NCBI GenBank assembly: GCA_030263275.1
Contig: SZOR01000013.1
Location: 1 to 57,548 of the forward strand
Length of the DNA: 57,548 nucleotides
Source of the DNA: DSNY01 sp016861185
GTDB lineage: Bacteria > Pseudomonadota > Gammaproteobacteria > Burkholderiales > Burkholderiaceae_F
Reading direction: 5' to 3'
This document shows, one piece after another, positions 1 to 8,215 of the stretch. The stretch's first letter is position 1, and each line of letters opens with the position of its first letter. The notes beneath the pieces are model-generated. The model worked only from the letters and a program-made list of their open reading frames with translations. It searched no databases and was not told the origin of the DNA. Made by a program: the position numbers and the translations under genes.

Positions 1-400
1 CGTAGACGCCGCCGGCCAGCGTGGCACGGGTGGCGATGATGCCGAGCCTGGCCCCGGGCGGAACGGCCGCGGCGAGCTCGTCGCACACGGCATCGACGAT
101 GTGCAGGAAAGGCACCGGGCAGTCGATCGCCAGCTCGTCGTACCAGTAGTGCGCGGTATTGCAGGGCATCGCCAGTGCGGTGGCGCCCGCCGCGAGCAAT
201 CGGTCGCGCACCTGTCGCAACGCGGGCAGCGGCGACTCGCCGTTCGCGAGGATCGCCGGCGGCCGGCGCGGAAGCTGCGGCACCGAGTGGATCAGCACCG
301 GCACGTGGTCTTCGTCGTTCACGGCCGGCGTCTCGTCGACCAGCTTGCGGAAGAAGTCCGCGGTGGCGAGCGGCCCCATGCCGCCGATCACGCCGAGCAT
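1..400 (-). CDS. Aspartate/glutamate racemase family protein (C-terminus beyond window)
   Basis: Reading down from the ATG at 400 gives a protein beginning MLGVIGGMGPLATADFF, the typical N-terminus of Asp/Glu racemases (cofactor-independent, two-cysteine catalysis). The first catalytic cysteine is visible in MPCNTAHYWYDEL. About 133 residues are present; the half carrying the second cysteine lies before base 1. It probably interconverts L- and D-aspartate or a related amino acid in the cytoplasm. The next gene upstream on the same strand is a D-cysteine-desulfhydrase-like enzyme, which fits D-amino-acid metabolism, but about 450 bp of repeats separate them, so a shared transcript is uncertain. 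Confidence 0.82.
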   Translation of the reverse strand, partial: MLGVIGGMGPLATADFFRKLVDETPAVNDEDHVPVLIHSVPQLPRRPPAILANGESPLPALRQVRDRLLAAGATALAMPCNTAHYWYDELAIDCPVPFLHIVDAVCDELAAAVPPGARLGIIATRATLAGGVY

Positions 401-435
401 GTCAGGGCTCCGCGGTGCTCGACGAAGGGCGGGTG

Positions 436-660
436 CTTTTCGTCCCCCTTTGGAAAAGGGGGACCGGAGGGGGATTTCGCTCGCACACGCACCGAAGGTG
501 CGTGTGCCCTCATCCCCCTTTCGTAAAGGGGGACCGAGGGGGATTTGCAGCGGTCGCGCCCGGCGACGCACCGTCGAAATCCCCCCTGCCCCCCTTTTGC
601 AAAGGGGGGTTCTGGCGCCGGCTTGCGGTAGGTCGCGAGCATCGCTGCGCCGTTGTCACG
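436..660. repeat. Composite palindromic repeat, copy 1 of family A
   Basis: This fills most of the gene-free gap 401-851. It has a hairpin with CCCCCTTT/AAAGGGGG arms followed by ACCGGAGGGGGATTT, a central hairpin around CACCGAAGGTG, a second hairpin of the same type in inverted orientation, and a variant hairpin built on CCCCCCTTTTGC/AAAGGGGGG. The same modules recur near 21850, 53230 and 57310. Two like hairpins facing each other around a central hairpin resembles a BIME built from REP sequences. No transposase is seen nearby. Confidence 0.85.
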
Positions 661-702
661 AACTGAGGACGATCGACGCGATGCGGTGAGAACGTGCGTC
701 CG

Positions 703-856
703 CCCTCATCCCCCTTTTGATGAGGGGGACCGAGGGGGATTTCGCGTCGTCCCTCTCGGCGACGCACCGTCGAAATCCCCCCTGCCCCCCTTTTGCAGAG
801 GGGGGTTCTGGCGCCGGCTTGCGGTAGGTCGCGAGCATTGCTGCGCCGTTGTCACG
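703..856. repeat. Direct duplication of 507-660
   Basis: The 154 bases here are nearly identical to 507-660 at an exact offset of 196 bp, from CCCTCATCCCCCTTT to CGTTGTCACG. The copy ends across the stop codon (852-854) of the neighbouring PLP-enzyme gene, so the other copy probably carries duplicated 3' material of that gene. It includes one family A hairpin and one variant hairpin. Confidence 0.85.
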
Positions 857-1862
857 CTTCGAGCACCGGGCCGAAGGCATGCAGGTAGCCGAACAGGCCG
901 ACCGCGCCGCCGGTGTGAACGAAGACGACGTTCTGGCCGCGCTTGAAGTGGCCCTTGCGGATCAGGTCGATCAGGCCGGCCATGCCTTTGCCCGAGTACA
1001 CCGGGTCGAGCGCGATGCCTTCGGTGCGCGCGACCAGCGTCACGGCTTCGATCATGCCGGGCGTGGGCACGCCGTAACCCGCGCCGACGTAGTCGCAGTT
1101 GGCGACGACGCTCGCGCGCGACACCGCACCCGCGACGCCGAGCAGGTCCGCGGTCGCGCAGGCAAGCGCGTAGACCTTCTCCTCCTGCGGGGCGCGCGCG
1201 GCGCGCACGCCGATGCCGAGCACGGGAATGCCGCTGCGCGAGCCCTCGAACCCGGCGACGAGCCCCGCTTGCGTGCCGCTGCTGCCGGTCGCGTGCACGA
1301 CGCAGTCGATCGGCAGATCGATCGCGTTGGCCTGCTCGGCAAGCTCCAGCGCGCAGGCGACGTAGCCCAGCGCGCCGACGGCATTCGACCCGCCGCCGGG
1401 GATCACGTAAGGCCGCCTGCCCTGCGCGCGCAGTTCGTCGGCGCGGCGCGCCATCGCGGCGTCCATGTCGGTGCCGCCGGGAAAGTGCGCGACGCTTGCG
1501 CCGAACAGGCGATCGAGCAGCACGTTGCCCGAGCGGCGGTAGTCGTCGTGCGCATAACCGGTGCGATCCTCGAGCAGGATCTCGCAGGCCAGTCCGAGCT
1601 TCGCCGCGGCCGCCGCGGTCTGCCGCGCGTGGTTCGACTGCGTCGCGCCCTGCGTGATCACCGTGTCCGCCTTCTGCGCGAGCGCGTCGGCCATCAGGAA
1701 CTCGAGCTTGCGCGTCTTGTTGCCGCCGGTGGCGAGCCCCGTGCAGTCGTCGCGCTTGATCCACAGGTTCGGCCCGCCGAGCGCTTCGCTGAGCCGCTTC
1801 ATCGGCTCGAGCGGCGTCGGCGCATGGACGAGGCGGATGCGGGGAAAGCGGGCGAGTTTCAT
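852..1862 (-). CDS. D-cysteine desulfhydrase / ACC-deaminase family PLP enzyme
   Basis: This 336-residue protein starts MKLARFPRIRLVHAPTPLEPM. The PLP lysine lies in the segment DDCTGLATGGNKTRKLEFL, the hallmark of the D-cysteine desulfhydrase/1-aminocyclopropane-1-carboxylate deaminase branch of fold-type II PLP enzymes; QSNHARQTAA and a glycine-rich GTDMDA region follow. Family members break D-cysteine into pyruvate, sulfide and ammonia. The ATG at 1862 overlaps the pncB stop as ATGA, suggesting translational coupling; a 25-codon extension upstream exists but would lie inside pncB. Exact substrate is not decided by sequence. Confidence 0.85.
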   Translation of the reverse strand: MKLARFPRIRLVHAPTPLEPMKRLSEALGGPNLWIKRDDCTGLATGGNKTRKLEFLMADALAQKADTVITQGATQSNHARQTAAAAAKLGLACEILLEDRTGYAHDDYRRSGNVLLDRLFGASVAHFPGGTDMDAAMARRADELRAQGRRPYVIPGGGSNAVGALGYVACALELAEQANAIDLPIDCVVHATGSSGTQAGLVAGFEGSRSGIPVLGIGVRAARAPQEEKVYALACATADLLGVAGAVSRASVVANCDYVGAGYGVPTPGMIEAVTLVARTEGIALDPVYSGKGMAGLIDLIRKGHFKRGQNVVFVHTGGAVGLFGYLHAFGPVLEA

Positions 1863-3055
1863 GGCGCGGTGACGGGCTCGGGTTTCTTGATCTGGAAGAC
1901 CTGGCGCAGGTACGCGAGGTAGGCCTCGTCCTCGCACATGTTCTTCTCGGGCGAGTCGGTGAGCTTCGCGACCGGCTGGCCGTTGCAGCGGACCATCTTG
2001 ATGACGATCTGCAGCGGCGTGTAGCCGAGGTCGTTGGTGAGGTTGGTGCCGACGCCGAACGCGACGCGCGCGCGATCCTTGAAGCGCTTGTGCAGCTCAA
2101 CGACCTTCGGGAAGTTCAGCGAGTCGGAGAACACCAGCGTCTTGGTCTTCGGGTCGACGCGGTTCTTCTCGTAGTGCGCGATCAGCCGCTCGCCCCATTG
2201 GACCGGGTCGCCGGAGTCGTGGCGCGCGCCGTCGAACAGCTTGCAGAAGTACATGTCGAAGTCGCGCAGGAAGGCATCCATCCCGTAGACGTCCGACAGC
2301 GCGATGCCGAGGTCGCCGCGGTACTCGCGCGCCCACATCTCGAAGCCGAAGACCTGCGAGTCGCGCAGCCGCGGGCCGAGCGACTGGCACGCCTGCAGGT
2401 ACTCGTGCGCCATCGTGCCGAGCGGCGTCAGCCCGTGCTTCTGCGCGTACATCACGTTGCTGGTACCGGCGAGCTTGTCCTTCAGCTGCTCCTTCAGCGT
2501 CAGCAGCACCTCGTCGTGCCACAGCCGCGAGAAGCGCCGGCGCGTGCCGTAGTCGGCGATGTGCACGCCTTCCATTTCGGGATCGTCGCGCACCAGCGCG
2601 ATCTTCTCGCGCAGCCGCTTGCGGCCCTCGGCGTAGTCGGGGATCGGCTGCGTGTTGCGGAAGTAGATCTCGTTGACGATCGCGAGCACCGGGATCTCGA
2701 ACAGGATCGTGTGCAGCCACGGTCCCTTGACGACGATCTCGATGCCGCCGCTTTCCTTCTCGGAGCGTTCGACGGTGATGTACTTCGTGTTGAGCTGGAA
2801 CAGCCCGAGGAAGTCGACGAAGTCGCTCTTGATGAAGCGGAAGCCGCGCAGGTAGTCCAGCTCGCGCTCGCGGAAGCGCAGCGTGCACAGCCAGGCGATC
2901 TCTTCGCGGATCTCGTCGATGTACGGCGACAGATCGACGCCCTTGTTGCGGCAGTTGAACCGGTACTCGACCTGCGCGCCCGGAAAGTGATGCAGCACGA
3001 CCTGCATCATCGTGAACTTGTACAGGTCGGTGTCGAGGAGACTGGTGATGATCAT
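1859..3055 (-). CDS. pncB: Nicotinate phosphoribosyltransferase
   Basis: The 398-residue protein begins MIITSLLDTDLYKFTMMQVVLHHFP, the conserved PncB N-terminus, and contains FSDSLNFPKVVELHKRF and FGVGTNLTNDLG, which belong to the phosphate/PRPP-binding barrel. It converts nicotinate, PRPP and ATP to nicotinate mononucleotide in NAD salvage (Preiss-Handler pathway). Length matches the family (about 400). It is first in a two-gene unit with the downstream PLP enzyme, overlapping by 4 bp. A (GCGGATT)-type repeat sits directly upstream of the ATG in place of a clear ribosome binding site. Confidence 0.96.
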   Translation of the reverse strand: MIITSLLDTDLYKFTMMQVVLHHFPGAQVEYRFNCRNKGVDLSPYIDEIREEIAWLCTLRFRERELDYLRGFRFIKSDFVDFLGLFQLNTKYITVERSEKESGGIEIVVKGPWLHTILFEIPVLAIVNEIYFRNTQPIPDYAEGRKRLREKIALVRDDPEMEGVHIADYGTRRRFSRLWHDEVLLTLKEQLKDKLAGTSNVMYAQKHGLTPLGTMAHEYLQACQSLGPRLRDSQVFGFEMWAREYRGDLGIALSDVYGMDAFLRDFDMYFCKLFDGARHDSGDPVQWGERLIAHYEKNRVDPKTKTLVFSDSLNFPKVVELHKRFKDRARVAFGVGTNLTNDLGYTPLQIVIKMVRCNGQPVAKLTDSPEKNMCEDEAYLAYLRQVFQIKKPEPVTAP

Positions 3056-3057
3056 GT

Positions 3058-3185
3058 TCGGATTGCGGAATGCGGATTGCGCATTGCGCTGAGGTTATCA
3101 CCGGACAAGTGAATGCCGCTCCGCCTCGGCGGAGATCGAGGCCGTTCGGGGTCTACGCAATCCGCAATCCGCGATCCGCAATCCC
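3058..3185. repeat. Inverted GCGGATT-type repeat upstream of pncB
   Basis: The left arm (3058-3088) repeats ATTGCGGATTGCG-like heptamers and the right arm (3156-3185) carries their inverse, CGCAATCCGCGATCCG. The interior (about 70 bp) shows no gene. The same arrangement, with a different interior, lies at 16331-16503, again directly 5' of a minus-strand start codon. Confidence 0.75.
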
Positions 3186-3206
3186 AATGAGCGCAATCCG
3201 TGCTCG

Positions 3207-4331
3207 TCAGAGCAGAACCACCTGCCGGATCGCCTTGCCTTCGCGCAGGCGGTCGAAGGCTTCGTTGATCTCTTCGAGCTTGAGCGTGCCGGACAGCAGC
3301 TTGCGCACCGGCAGGCGCCCCTGGCGGTGCAGCGCGATGAAGCGCGGCAGATCGCGCAGCGGCACGCAGGTGCCGATGTAGCTGCCCTTGACCGTGCGTT
3401 CTTCGGCGACGAGGTTTACCAGCGGTAGCGGCAGCGTGGCGGTCGGCGGCGGCAGCCCGCCGGTGACCGTCATGCCGCCGCGGCGCGTGATCTTGTAGGC
3501 GAGTTCCATCGCCTTGACGGCGCCGGCGAACTCGAACGCGTAGTCGACGCCGCCCGCGGTCGCGGCGCGCACCGCATCGGCGCAGTCGGCCGCGGCCGCA
3601 TCGAAGACATCGGTCGCGCCGAGCGAGCGCGCGGTCTGCAACTTCTCCGCCGACAGATCGACCGCGACGATGCGCGAAGCGCCCGCCGCGACCGCGCCGA
3701 TCAGCGCGGCAAGCCCGACGCCGCCGAGCCCGACGACCGCGACGGTCGCGCCGGCCGGCACCTTCGCGGTGTTGACCACCGCGCCCACGCCCGTCAGCAC
3801 CGCGCAGCCGAACAGCGCGGCCTCTTCGAACGGCAGCGCCGGGTCGATCTTGACGACCGAATTGCGCGACACGACCGCGCGTTCTGCGAACGCCGAACAG
3901 CCGAGGTGATGGTGGATCGGTTGCCCGTTTCTAGACAGCCTGCGCGCGCCCGAAAGCAGCGTGCCGGCGCCGTTCGCTGCCGCGGCCGGCTCGCACAGCG
4001 CCGGGCGCCCTTCGGCGCACGGCAGGCAGTGACCGCAGCTCGGCACGAACACGAGCACGACGTGATCGCCGACCGCGAGATCGGTGACGCCCGGACCGAG
4101 CGCCTCGACTTCGCCCGCGGCCTCATGGCCGAGCGCCATCGGCGTGGGCCGCGGCCGGTTGCCGTCGATCACCGAAAGATCCGAATGGCACAGCCCGGCA
4201 GCGCGGATCCGCACCAGCACTTCGCCCGTGCCGGGCGGTTCGAGGTCCAGCTCCTGGATCGCGAGCGGCTTCGTCTGCGCATAAGGCGGCGGCACGCCCA
4301 TCTTCTCGAGCACGGCAGCGCGGGTTTTCAT
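3207..4331 (-). CDS. Zinc-dependent alcohol dehydrogenase (MDR superfamily)
   Basis: A 374-residue medium-chain dehydrogenase. Catalytic zinc ligands are seen in GLCHSD and GHEAAGEVE; the structural zinc site is CGHCLPCAEGRPALC with four cysteines; the nucleotide-binding motif is GLGGVGLAALIG. It oxidises an alcohol or reduces an aldehyde with NAD(P). It lies downstream of enoyl-CoA hydratase, CoA ligase and acyl-CoA dehydrogenase genes on the same strand, which suggests a role in the same peripheral catabolic route, though a 17-bp-arm palindrome separates it from them. GGGGAG precedes the ATG. The substrate cannot be named. Confidence 0.92.
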   Translation of the reverse strand: MKTRAAVLEKMGVPPPYAQTKPLAIQELDLEPPGTGEVLVRIRAAGLCHSDLSVIDGNRPRPTPMALGHEAAGEVEALGPGVTDLAVGDHVVLVFVPSCGHCLPCAEGRPALCEPAAAANGAGTLLSGARRLSRNGQPIHHHLGCSAFAERAVVSRNSVVKIDPALPFEEAALFGCAVLTGVGAVVNTAKVPAGATVAVVGLGGVGLAALIGAVAAGASRIVAVDLSAEKLQTARSLGATDVFDAAAADCADAVRAATAGGVDYAFEFAGAVKAMELAYKITRRGGMTVTGGLPPPTATLPLPLVNLVAEERTVKGSYIGTCVPLRDLPRFIALHRQGRLPVRKLLSGTLKLEEINEAFDRLREGKAIRQVVLL

Positions 4332-4362
4332 CGATGCACTCCCCTCGTTCGAGGACTGATGG

Positions 4363-4437
4363 GTTCACCACAGAGACACAGAGAACTGCAGACAAGCTTT
4401 TGTCCTTCTCCGTGCTCTCCGTGTCTCTGTGGTGAAC
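4363..4437. repeat. Perfect 17-bp inverted repeat (GTTCACCACAGAGACAC)
   Basis: The left arm 4363-4379 and right arm 4421-4437 are exact inverse complements, separated by 41 bp. It lies between the enoyl-CoA hydratase stop and the alcohol dehydrogenase start. It lacks a T-tract, so it is more likely a dispersed palindromic repeat than an intrinsic terminator; the transcript could still fold there. Confidence 0.85.
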
Positions 4438-4444
4438 AAGTCGT

Positions 4445-5230
4445 TCACTCCTTGCCAAACCGCGGCCTGCGCTTCGCGATGAACGCATCCACGCCCTCGG
4501 CGAAATCGGCCGTCGCTGCGCAAGCCAAGAACGCGGCGCGTTCGGCGTCGAGTTGGCCGCGCAGGTCGCGCTCCAACGAAGTGCGCATCAGCCGTTTCAT
4601 CTGCGCGATCGACTCGGCCGGACCTTCGGCCAGGCGTTTGGCGAGCGCGAGCGTCTGCGCTTCCAGTTCGGCGGCCGGCACGACGCGGTTGACCAGACCC
4701 AGCCGCTGCGCTTCGGCCGCGTCGAACACGTCGCCGAGCAGCGCGATCTCGAGCGCCTTGCGCAGGCCCACGAGCCGTGGCAGCGACCACGACGCCGACA
4801 CGTCGCAGCTCGCGCCGATGTTGACGTACGCGAGCGTGAATCTCGTTCCTTCGGCGGCGAGCGCGAAGTCGCACGCCAGCGCGAGGCTCAGTCCCGCGCC
4901 GGCGACCGCGCCGTGCAGGCTGGCGACGACCGGCGCACGCATGCTCGCGAGCAGCGGCAGCGCTTCGTGCATCGGACCGATCAGCGCTTCGGCCGCACCC
5001 AACGGATCGGCCTTCAACTCCGCCAGATCGCCGCCGGCCATGAACGCGCGCCCCTCGCCGCTCAGGACGAGCACGCGCGCCGAACGGTCTGCGGCGAGCG
5101 TGCGGCAGATGTCGAGGAACGCGCGCGCGGTCGCGCGGTCGAGCGCATTGAGCACCTGCGGGCGGTTGAAGCGGAGCCGGACGATGCCGCCTTCGCGGCT
5201 GACGATCAGCGGGGAGGATCCGTCGCCCAT
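4445..5230 (-). CDS. Enoyl-CoA hydratase/isomerase family protein
   Basis: A 261-residue crotonase-fold protein starting MGDGSSPLIVSREGGIVRLRFNRP. The oxyanion-hole segments are FMAGGDLAELKADP and LHGAVAGAGLSLALACDF, both typical. It would hydrate enoyl-CoA or isomerise it in beta-oxidation-like catabolism. Its start overlaps the 3' end of the upstream acyl-CoA ligase by 25 bp, so the two are almost certainly co-transcribed. The in-frame extension upstream (to 5983) lies wholly inside the ligase gene and is not real. Confidence 0.9.
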   Translation of the reverse strand: MGDGSSPLIVSREGGIVRLRFNRPQVLNALDRATARAFLDICRTLAADRSARVLVLSGEGRAFMAGGDLAELKADPLGAAEALIGPMHEALPLLASMRAPVVASLHGAVAGAGLSLALACDFALAAEGTRFTLAYVNIGASCDVSASWSLPRLVGLRKALEIALLGDVFDAAEAQRLGLVNRVVPAAELEAQTLALAKRLAEGPAESIAQMKRLMRTSLERDLRGQLDAERAAFLACAATADFAEGVDAFIAKRRPRFGKE

Positions 5231-6834
5231 GATGCGGAGGTTACGCCGGTCGCCGCCCGCTCGCGCAGCAGGCGCTTGAGCAGCTTGCCGTTGGCGTTGC
5301 GCGGCAGCGGATCGCGGCTCAGCGTGAAGGTTTCGGGCACCTTGTAGTCGGAAAGCTGTGCGGCGCAGTGCGCGCGCAACTCGTCGGCGGTTGCGTCGGC
5401 GCGCAGGCAGACGAACGCGTGCACGCGCTCGCCGAGCACCGGGCAGGGCTTCGCGACGACGGCGGCTTCGACGACGGCCGGGTGCGCGATCAGCACGCCT
5501 TCGACCTCGGCCGAATAGATCTTGTAGCCGCCGCGGTTGATCAAGTCCTTCTTGCGGTCGAACACGCGAACGAAACCCTCGGCGTCGATCGAGCCGAGAT
5601 CGCCCGAATGCCAGTAGCCGGCGGTGAACTCGCGCGCGGTCGCCTGCGGGTCGTTCCAGTAGCCGCGCACGACCATCGGCCCGCCGATCCAAAGCTCCCC
5701 CGTTTCGCCCGGCGCCACCGCTCTGCCCGCGTCGTCCATCACGACGATGTCGCCGCACGCGACCGTCAGGCCCACGCTGTCCGCATGGCTCGCGCTGAAA
5801 CGCGCCGGCATGATCGTCGCGGGCGAGGTCGTCTCGGTCGCGCCGTACAGGTTCATCAGCTCGAGCTTCGGCAGCTTCTGCGCGCAGCGCTCGATCGTCG
5901 CCGGCGGCATCGGCGCGCCGCCGTAGCCGCCGATGCGCCACGCGGAAAGATCGAAGCGGTCGAACTCGGGCGCGAGCAGGCACAGGTTGTACATCGCCGG
6001 AACGAGCACCGTGTGCGTCATCCGTTCGCGCGCGGCCAGCTCCATGAAGTTCACGGCCTTGAATTCACGCAGCAGGATCAGCGTGCCGGCGCAGCGAAGC
6101 ATCGTCGCGATCAGCGCGATGACGCCCGTGACGTGCGACAGCGGCACCGCGGCGATCGACCGGTCGCTCTCGGTCAAGCGCATCGTCGACGCGTAATGCA
6201 GTGCGGAGTGCACGATGCCGAAATGCGTCAGCATCGCGCCCTTGGGGCGGCCGGTCGTGCCGGACGTGTACAGGATCGCTGCGGTGTCTTCTTCGTCGCT
6301 CACGACCGCATCGACGCGATCGCCGCCGATCAGCGCGGCAAACGGTTCCGAGCCGGCGCATTCGCCGACCGCAAGCCGGGTCCGCAGCGCGGGCGCATCG
6401 GCCGGCGCGGGCAGCCGGTCGGCAAGCTCCACCTCGTGGACGATGGCCGAGGCCTCGCACTGCGCGAGCATGTAGGCCAGCTCGGGTCCCTGCGCGCGGA
6501 TCGACAGCGGAACGACGATCGCGCCGAGCCGCGCTGCCGCGAGCCACGCGATCACGAACTCCTTGCGGTTGCCGAGCAGCAGCGCGACGCGATCACCGCG
6601 ACCGAGGCCGCGCCGCGCGAGCCCTGCCGCGCCCCGCGCGACCGAGTCTTCGAGATCGCGCCAGGTCAGCCGCTCGGCGCCGTCGATCAGCGCTTCGCCG
6701 TCGCCGTTGCGCGCGACCGCCTGCGCGAACAGCGCATTGATGTCGCGCGGCCGGTCGACGAAACAGCGCACGATCCGGTCGCCGAAATGCGCTTCGACGC
6801 GCATCGGCGGCGCCGATTCACGCCACGAAGGCAT
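5206..6834 (-). CDS. Class I adenylate-forming acyl-CoA ligase
   Basis: About 542 residues. The AMP-binding P-loop ILYTSGTTGRPKGAML lies at about 188-202, followed by NLYGATETTSP and the hinge region SGDLGSIDAEGFVRVFDRKKDLINRGGYKIY, with the C-terminal lysine in NANGKLLKR. It activates a carboxylic acid to its CoA thioester. The ATG at 6834 has GGTGGA upstream; a GTG at 6843 is an alternative. It sits 15 bp after the acyl-CoA dehydrogenase gene and overlaps enoyl-CoA hydratase, giving a compact activation-oxidation-hydration set. Confidence 0.92.
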   Translation of the reverse strand: MPSWRESAPPMRVEAHFGDRIVRCFVDRPRDINALFAQAVARNGDGEALIDGAERLTWRDLEDSVARGAAGLARRGLGRGDRVALLLGNRKEFVIAWLAAARLGAIVVPLSIRAQGPELAYMLAQCEASAIVHEVELADRLPAPADAPALRTRLAVGECAGSEPFAALIGGDRVDAVVSDEEDTAAILYTSGTTGRPKGAMLTHFGIVHSALHYASTMRLTESDRSIAAVPLSHVTGVIALIATMLRCAGTLILLREFKAVNFMELAARERMTHTVLVPAMYNLCLLAPEFDRFDLSAWRIGGYGGAPMPPATIERCAQKLPKLELMNLYGATETTSPATIMPARFSASHADSVGLTVACGDIVVMDDAGRAVAPGETGELWIGGPMVVRGYWNDPQATAREFTAGYWHSGDLGSIDAEGFVRVFDRKKDLINRGGYKIYSAEVEGVLIAHPAVVEAAVVAKPCPVLGERVHAFVCLRADATADELRAHCAAQLSDYKVPETFTLSRDPLPRNANGKLLKRLLRERAATGVTSASWATDPPR

Positions 6835-6849
6835 GACATCCACCCGTTC

Positions 6850-8106
6850 TCAACCGACGCGGTAGTACGGCGCAGTCGACCCGCGATTCGCCTTCGCCTT
6901 TGCCAGCTCCGCGCGCGCCACCGTGCGCAGGTGTACCTCGTCGGGGCCGTCGATGAAGCGCAGCGCGCGGCCCCACGTCCACAGGTACGACAGCGGCACG
7001 TCGGGGGTGAGTCCCATCGCGCCGAAGACCTGCATCGCGCGGTCGACGACGCGCGTCTGCAGCTGCGCGGCGACGACCTTGATCGCGGAGACGTCCACGC
7101 GCGCGGCGGCGTTGCCCTGTTTGTCCATCAGCCACGCGGCGCGCAGCACCAGCAGCCGCGCCTGGTCGATCTCGATCCTCGACTGCGCGATCCAGTCCTG
7201 CACGTTGGCGAAGTCGGCGAGGTACTTGCCGAAAGTGCGGCGCTCGAGCGCGCGCTCGCACATCAGTTCCAGCGCCAGCTCGCACTGGCCGATCGTGCGC
7301 ATGCAGTGGTGCACGCGGCCGGGGCCCAGCCGCGCCTGCGCGAGCTTGAAGCCCTGCCCTTCCTCGCCGAGCAGGTTCGACGCGGGCACGCGCACGTCGC
7401 GGAACACCAGCTCGCAATGCCCGTCGGGCGAGTGGTGATGCATGATCGGGATGTTGCGCACGACAGTGAGCCCGGGCGTGTCCATCGGCACCAGCACCAT
7501 CGAGTGGCGCCGGTGCGGGTCGGCGTCGGGACGCTCGTCGGTGACGCCGAGCACGATCGCGATCCTACAGTTCGGATGCGCGGCGTTCGTGATGAACCAT
7601 TTGCGGCCGTTGATCACGTACGAATCGCCCTCGCGGCGGATGCTGGTGCGGATGTTGGTCGCGTCCGACGAGGCCACGTCGGGTTCGGTCATCGCGAAGG
7701 CCGAGCGTATCTCGCCCGCGAGCAGCGGCTTCAACCACCGCTCGCGCTGCTCGGCGTTGGCCGCGAGGTGCAGCAGCTCGATGTTGCCGGTGTCGGGCGC
7801 GTTGCAGTTGAACACCTCCGACGCCCACGGAATGCGGCCCATGATCTCGGCCATCGGCGCGTAGTCGAGGTTCGACATCCGCGTGCCCGGCTCGTCCGGC
7901 TTCAGCCCCGGCAGGAACAGGTTCCACAGCCCGGCCGCTTTCGCCTTCGCCTTCAGCGGTTCGATCACCACGAGCGGGTACGTGCCGGACTCCGCGAGCC
8001 GGTGCCACTCGTTGTTCGCCGGCAGCACTTCGCGTTCGACGAAACGGCGCAGCGTCTGCTGCATCGCCAGCGCTTCGGGGGAATATTCGAAGTCCATTGC
8101 AGTCAT
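6850..8106 (-). CDS. Acyl-CoA dehydrogenase, ACAD10/11-like
   Basis: A 418-residue flavoprotein. AFAMTEPDVASSDATNI is the FAD/substrate motif, GRKWFITNAAHP follows, and the helical C-terminal domain carries ERRTFGKYLADFANVQDWIA and FGAMGLTPDVPLSY. ARLGPGRVHHCMR resembles the ACAD10/11-like branch. It removes two hydrogens from an acyl-CoA and passes electrons to ETF. It lies just downstream of the livF-like gene and upstream of the ligase, so the importer and catabolic genes may share a transcript. ATG at 8106; a second ATG three codons in is also possible. Confidence 0.92.
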   Translation of the reverse strand: MTAMDFEYSPEALAMQQTLRRFVEREVLPANNEWHRLAESGTYPLVVIEPLKAKAKAAGLWNLFLPGLKPDEPGTRMSNLDYAPMAEIMGRIPWASEVFNCNAPDTGNIELLHLAANAEQRERWLKPLLAGEIRSAFAMTEPDVASSDATNIRTSIRREGDSYVINGRKWFITNAAHPNCRIAIVLGVTDERPDADPHRRHSMVLVPMDTPGLTVVRNIPIMHHHSPDGHCELVFRDVRVPASNLLGEEGQGFKLAQARLGPGRVHHCMRTIGQCELALELMCERALERRTFGKYLADFANVQDWIAQSRIEIDQARLLVLRAAWLMDKQGNAAARVDVSAIKVVAAQLQTRVVDRAMQVFGAMGLTPDVPLSYLWTWGRALRFIDGPDEVHLRTVARAELAKAKANRGSTAPYYRVG

Positions 8107-8144
8107 TCCACGTAACGGTTAGGTGAGACGTGCCCGGTGCGTCC

Positions 8145-8215
8145 CTCACCCCGGCCCCTCTCCCGGAGGGAGAGGGGCTCTCCTTCCCTCTCCCTGAGGA
8201 ACAGGCCCTGTCCTG
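8145..8215. repeat. Family B palindromic repeat (CCCTCTCCC type) in the livF 3' end
   Basis: CCCTCACCCCGGCCCCTCTCCC is followed by its inverse GGGAGAGGGG and then a second CCCTCTCCCTGAGG unit. The element runs across the livF stop codon and its last codons. Related elements occur at 27298, 43876, 50583 and 54516. Confidence 0.8.

Noticed and set aside
436..856. Possible CRISPR array
   Set aside because: Repeats are palindromic hairpins of irregular spacing, with a 196-bp duplication, and there are no unique spacers of equal length or cas genes.
4363..4437. Rho-independent terminator
   Set aside because: The loop is 41 bp and no T-tract follows on either strand.
5368..8115. 915-codon plus-strand open frame
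   Set aside because: It is antisense to the ligase and dehydrogenase genes. Its residues are mostly Arg, Ala, Gly, Val and Asp without any motif, as expected of a shadow frame at high GC.
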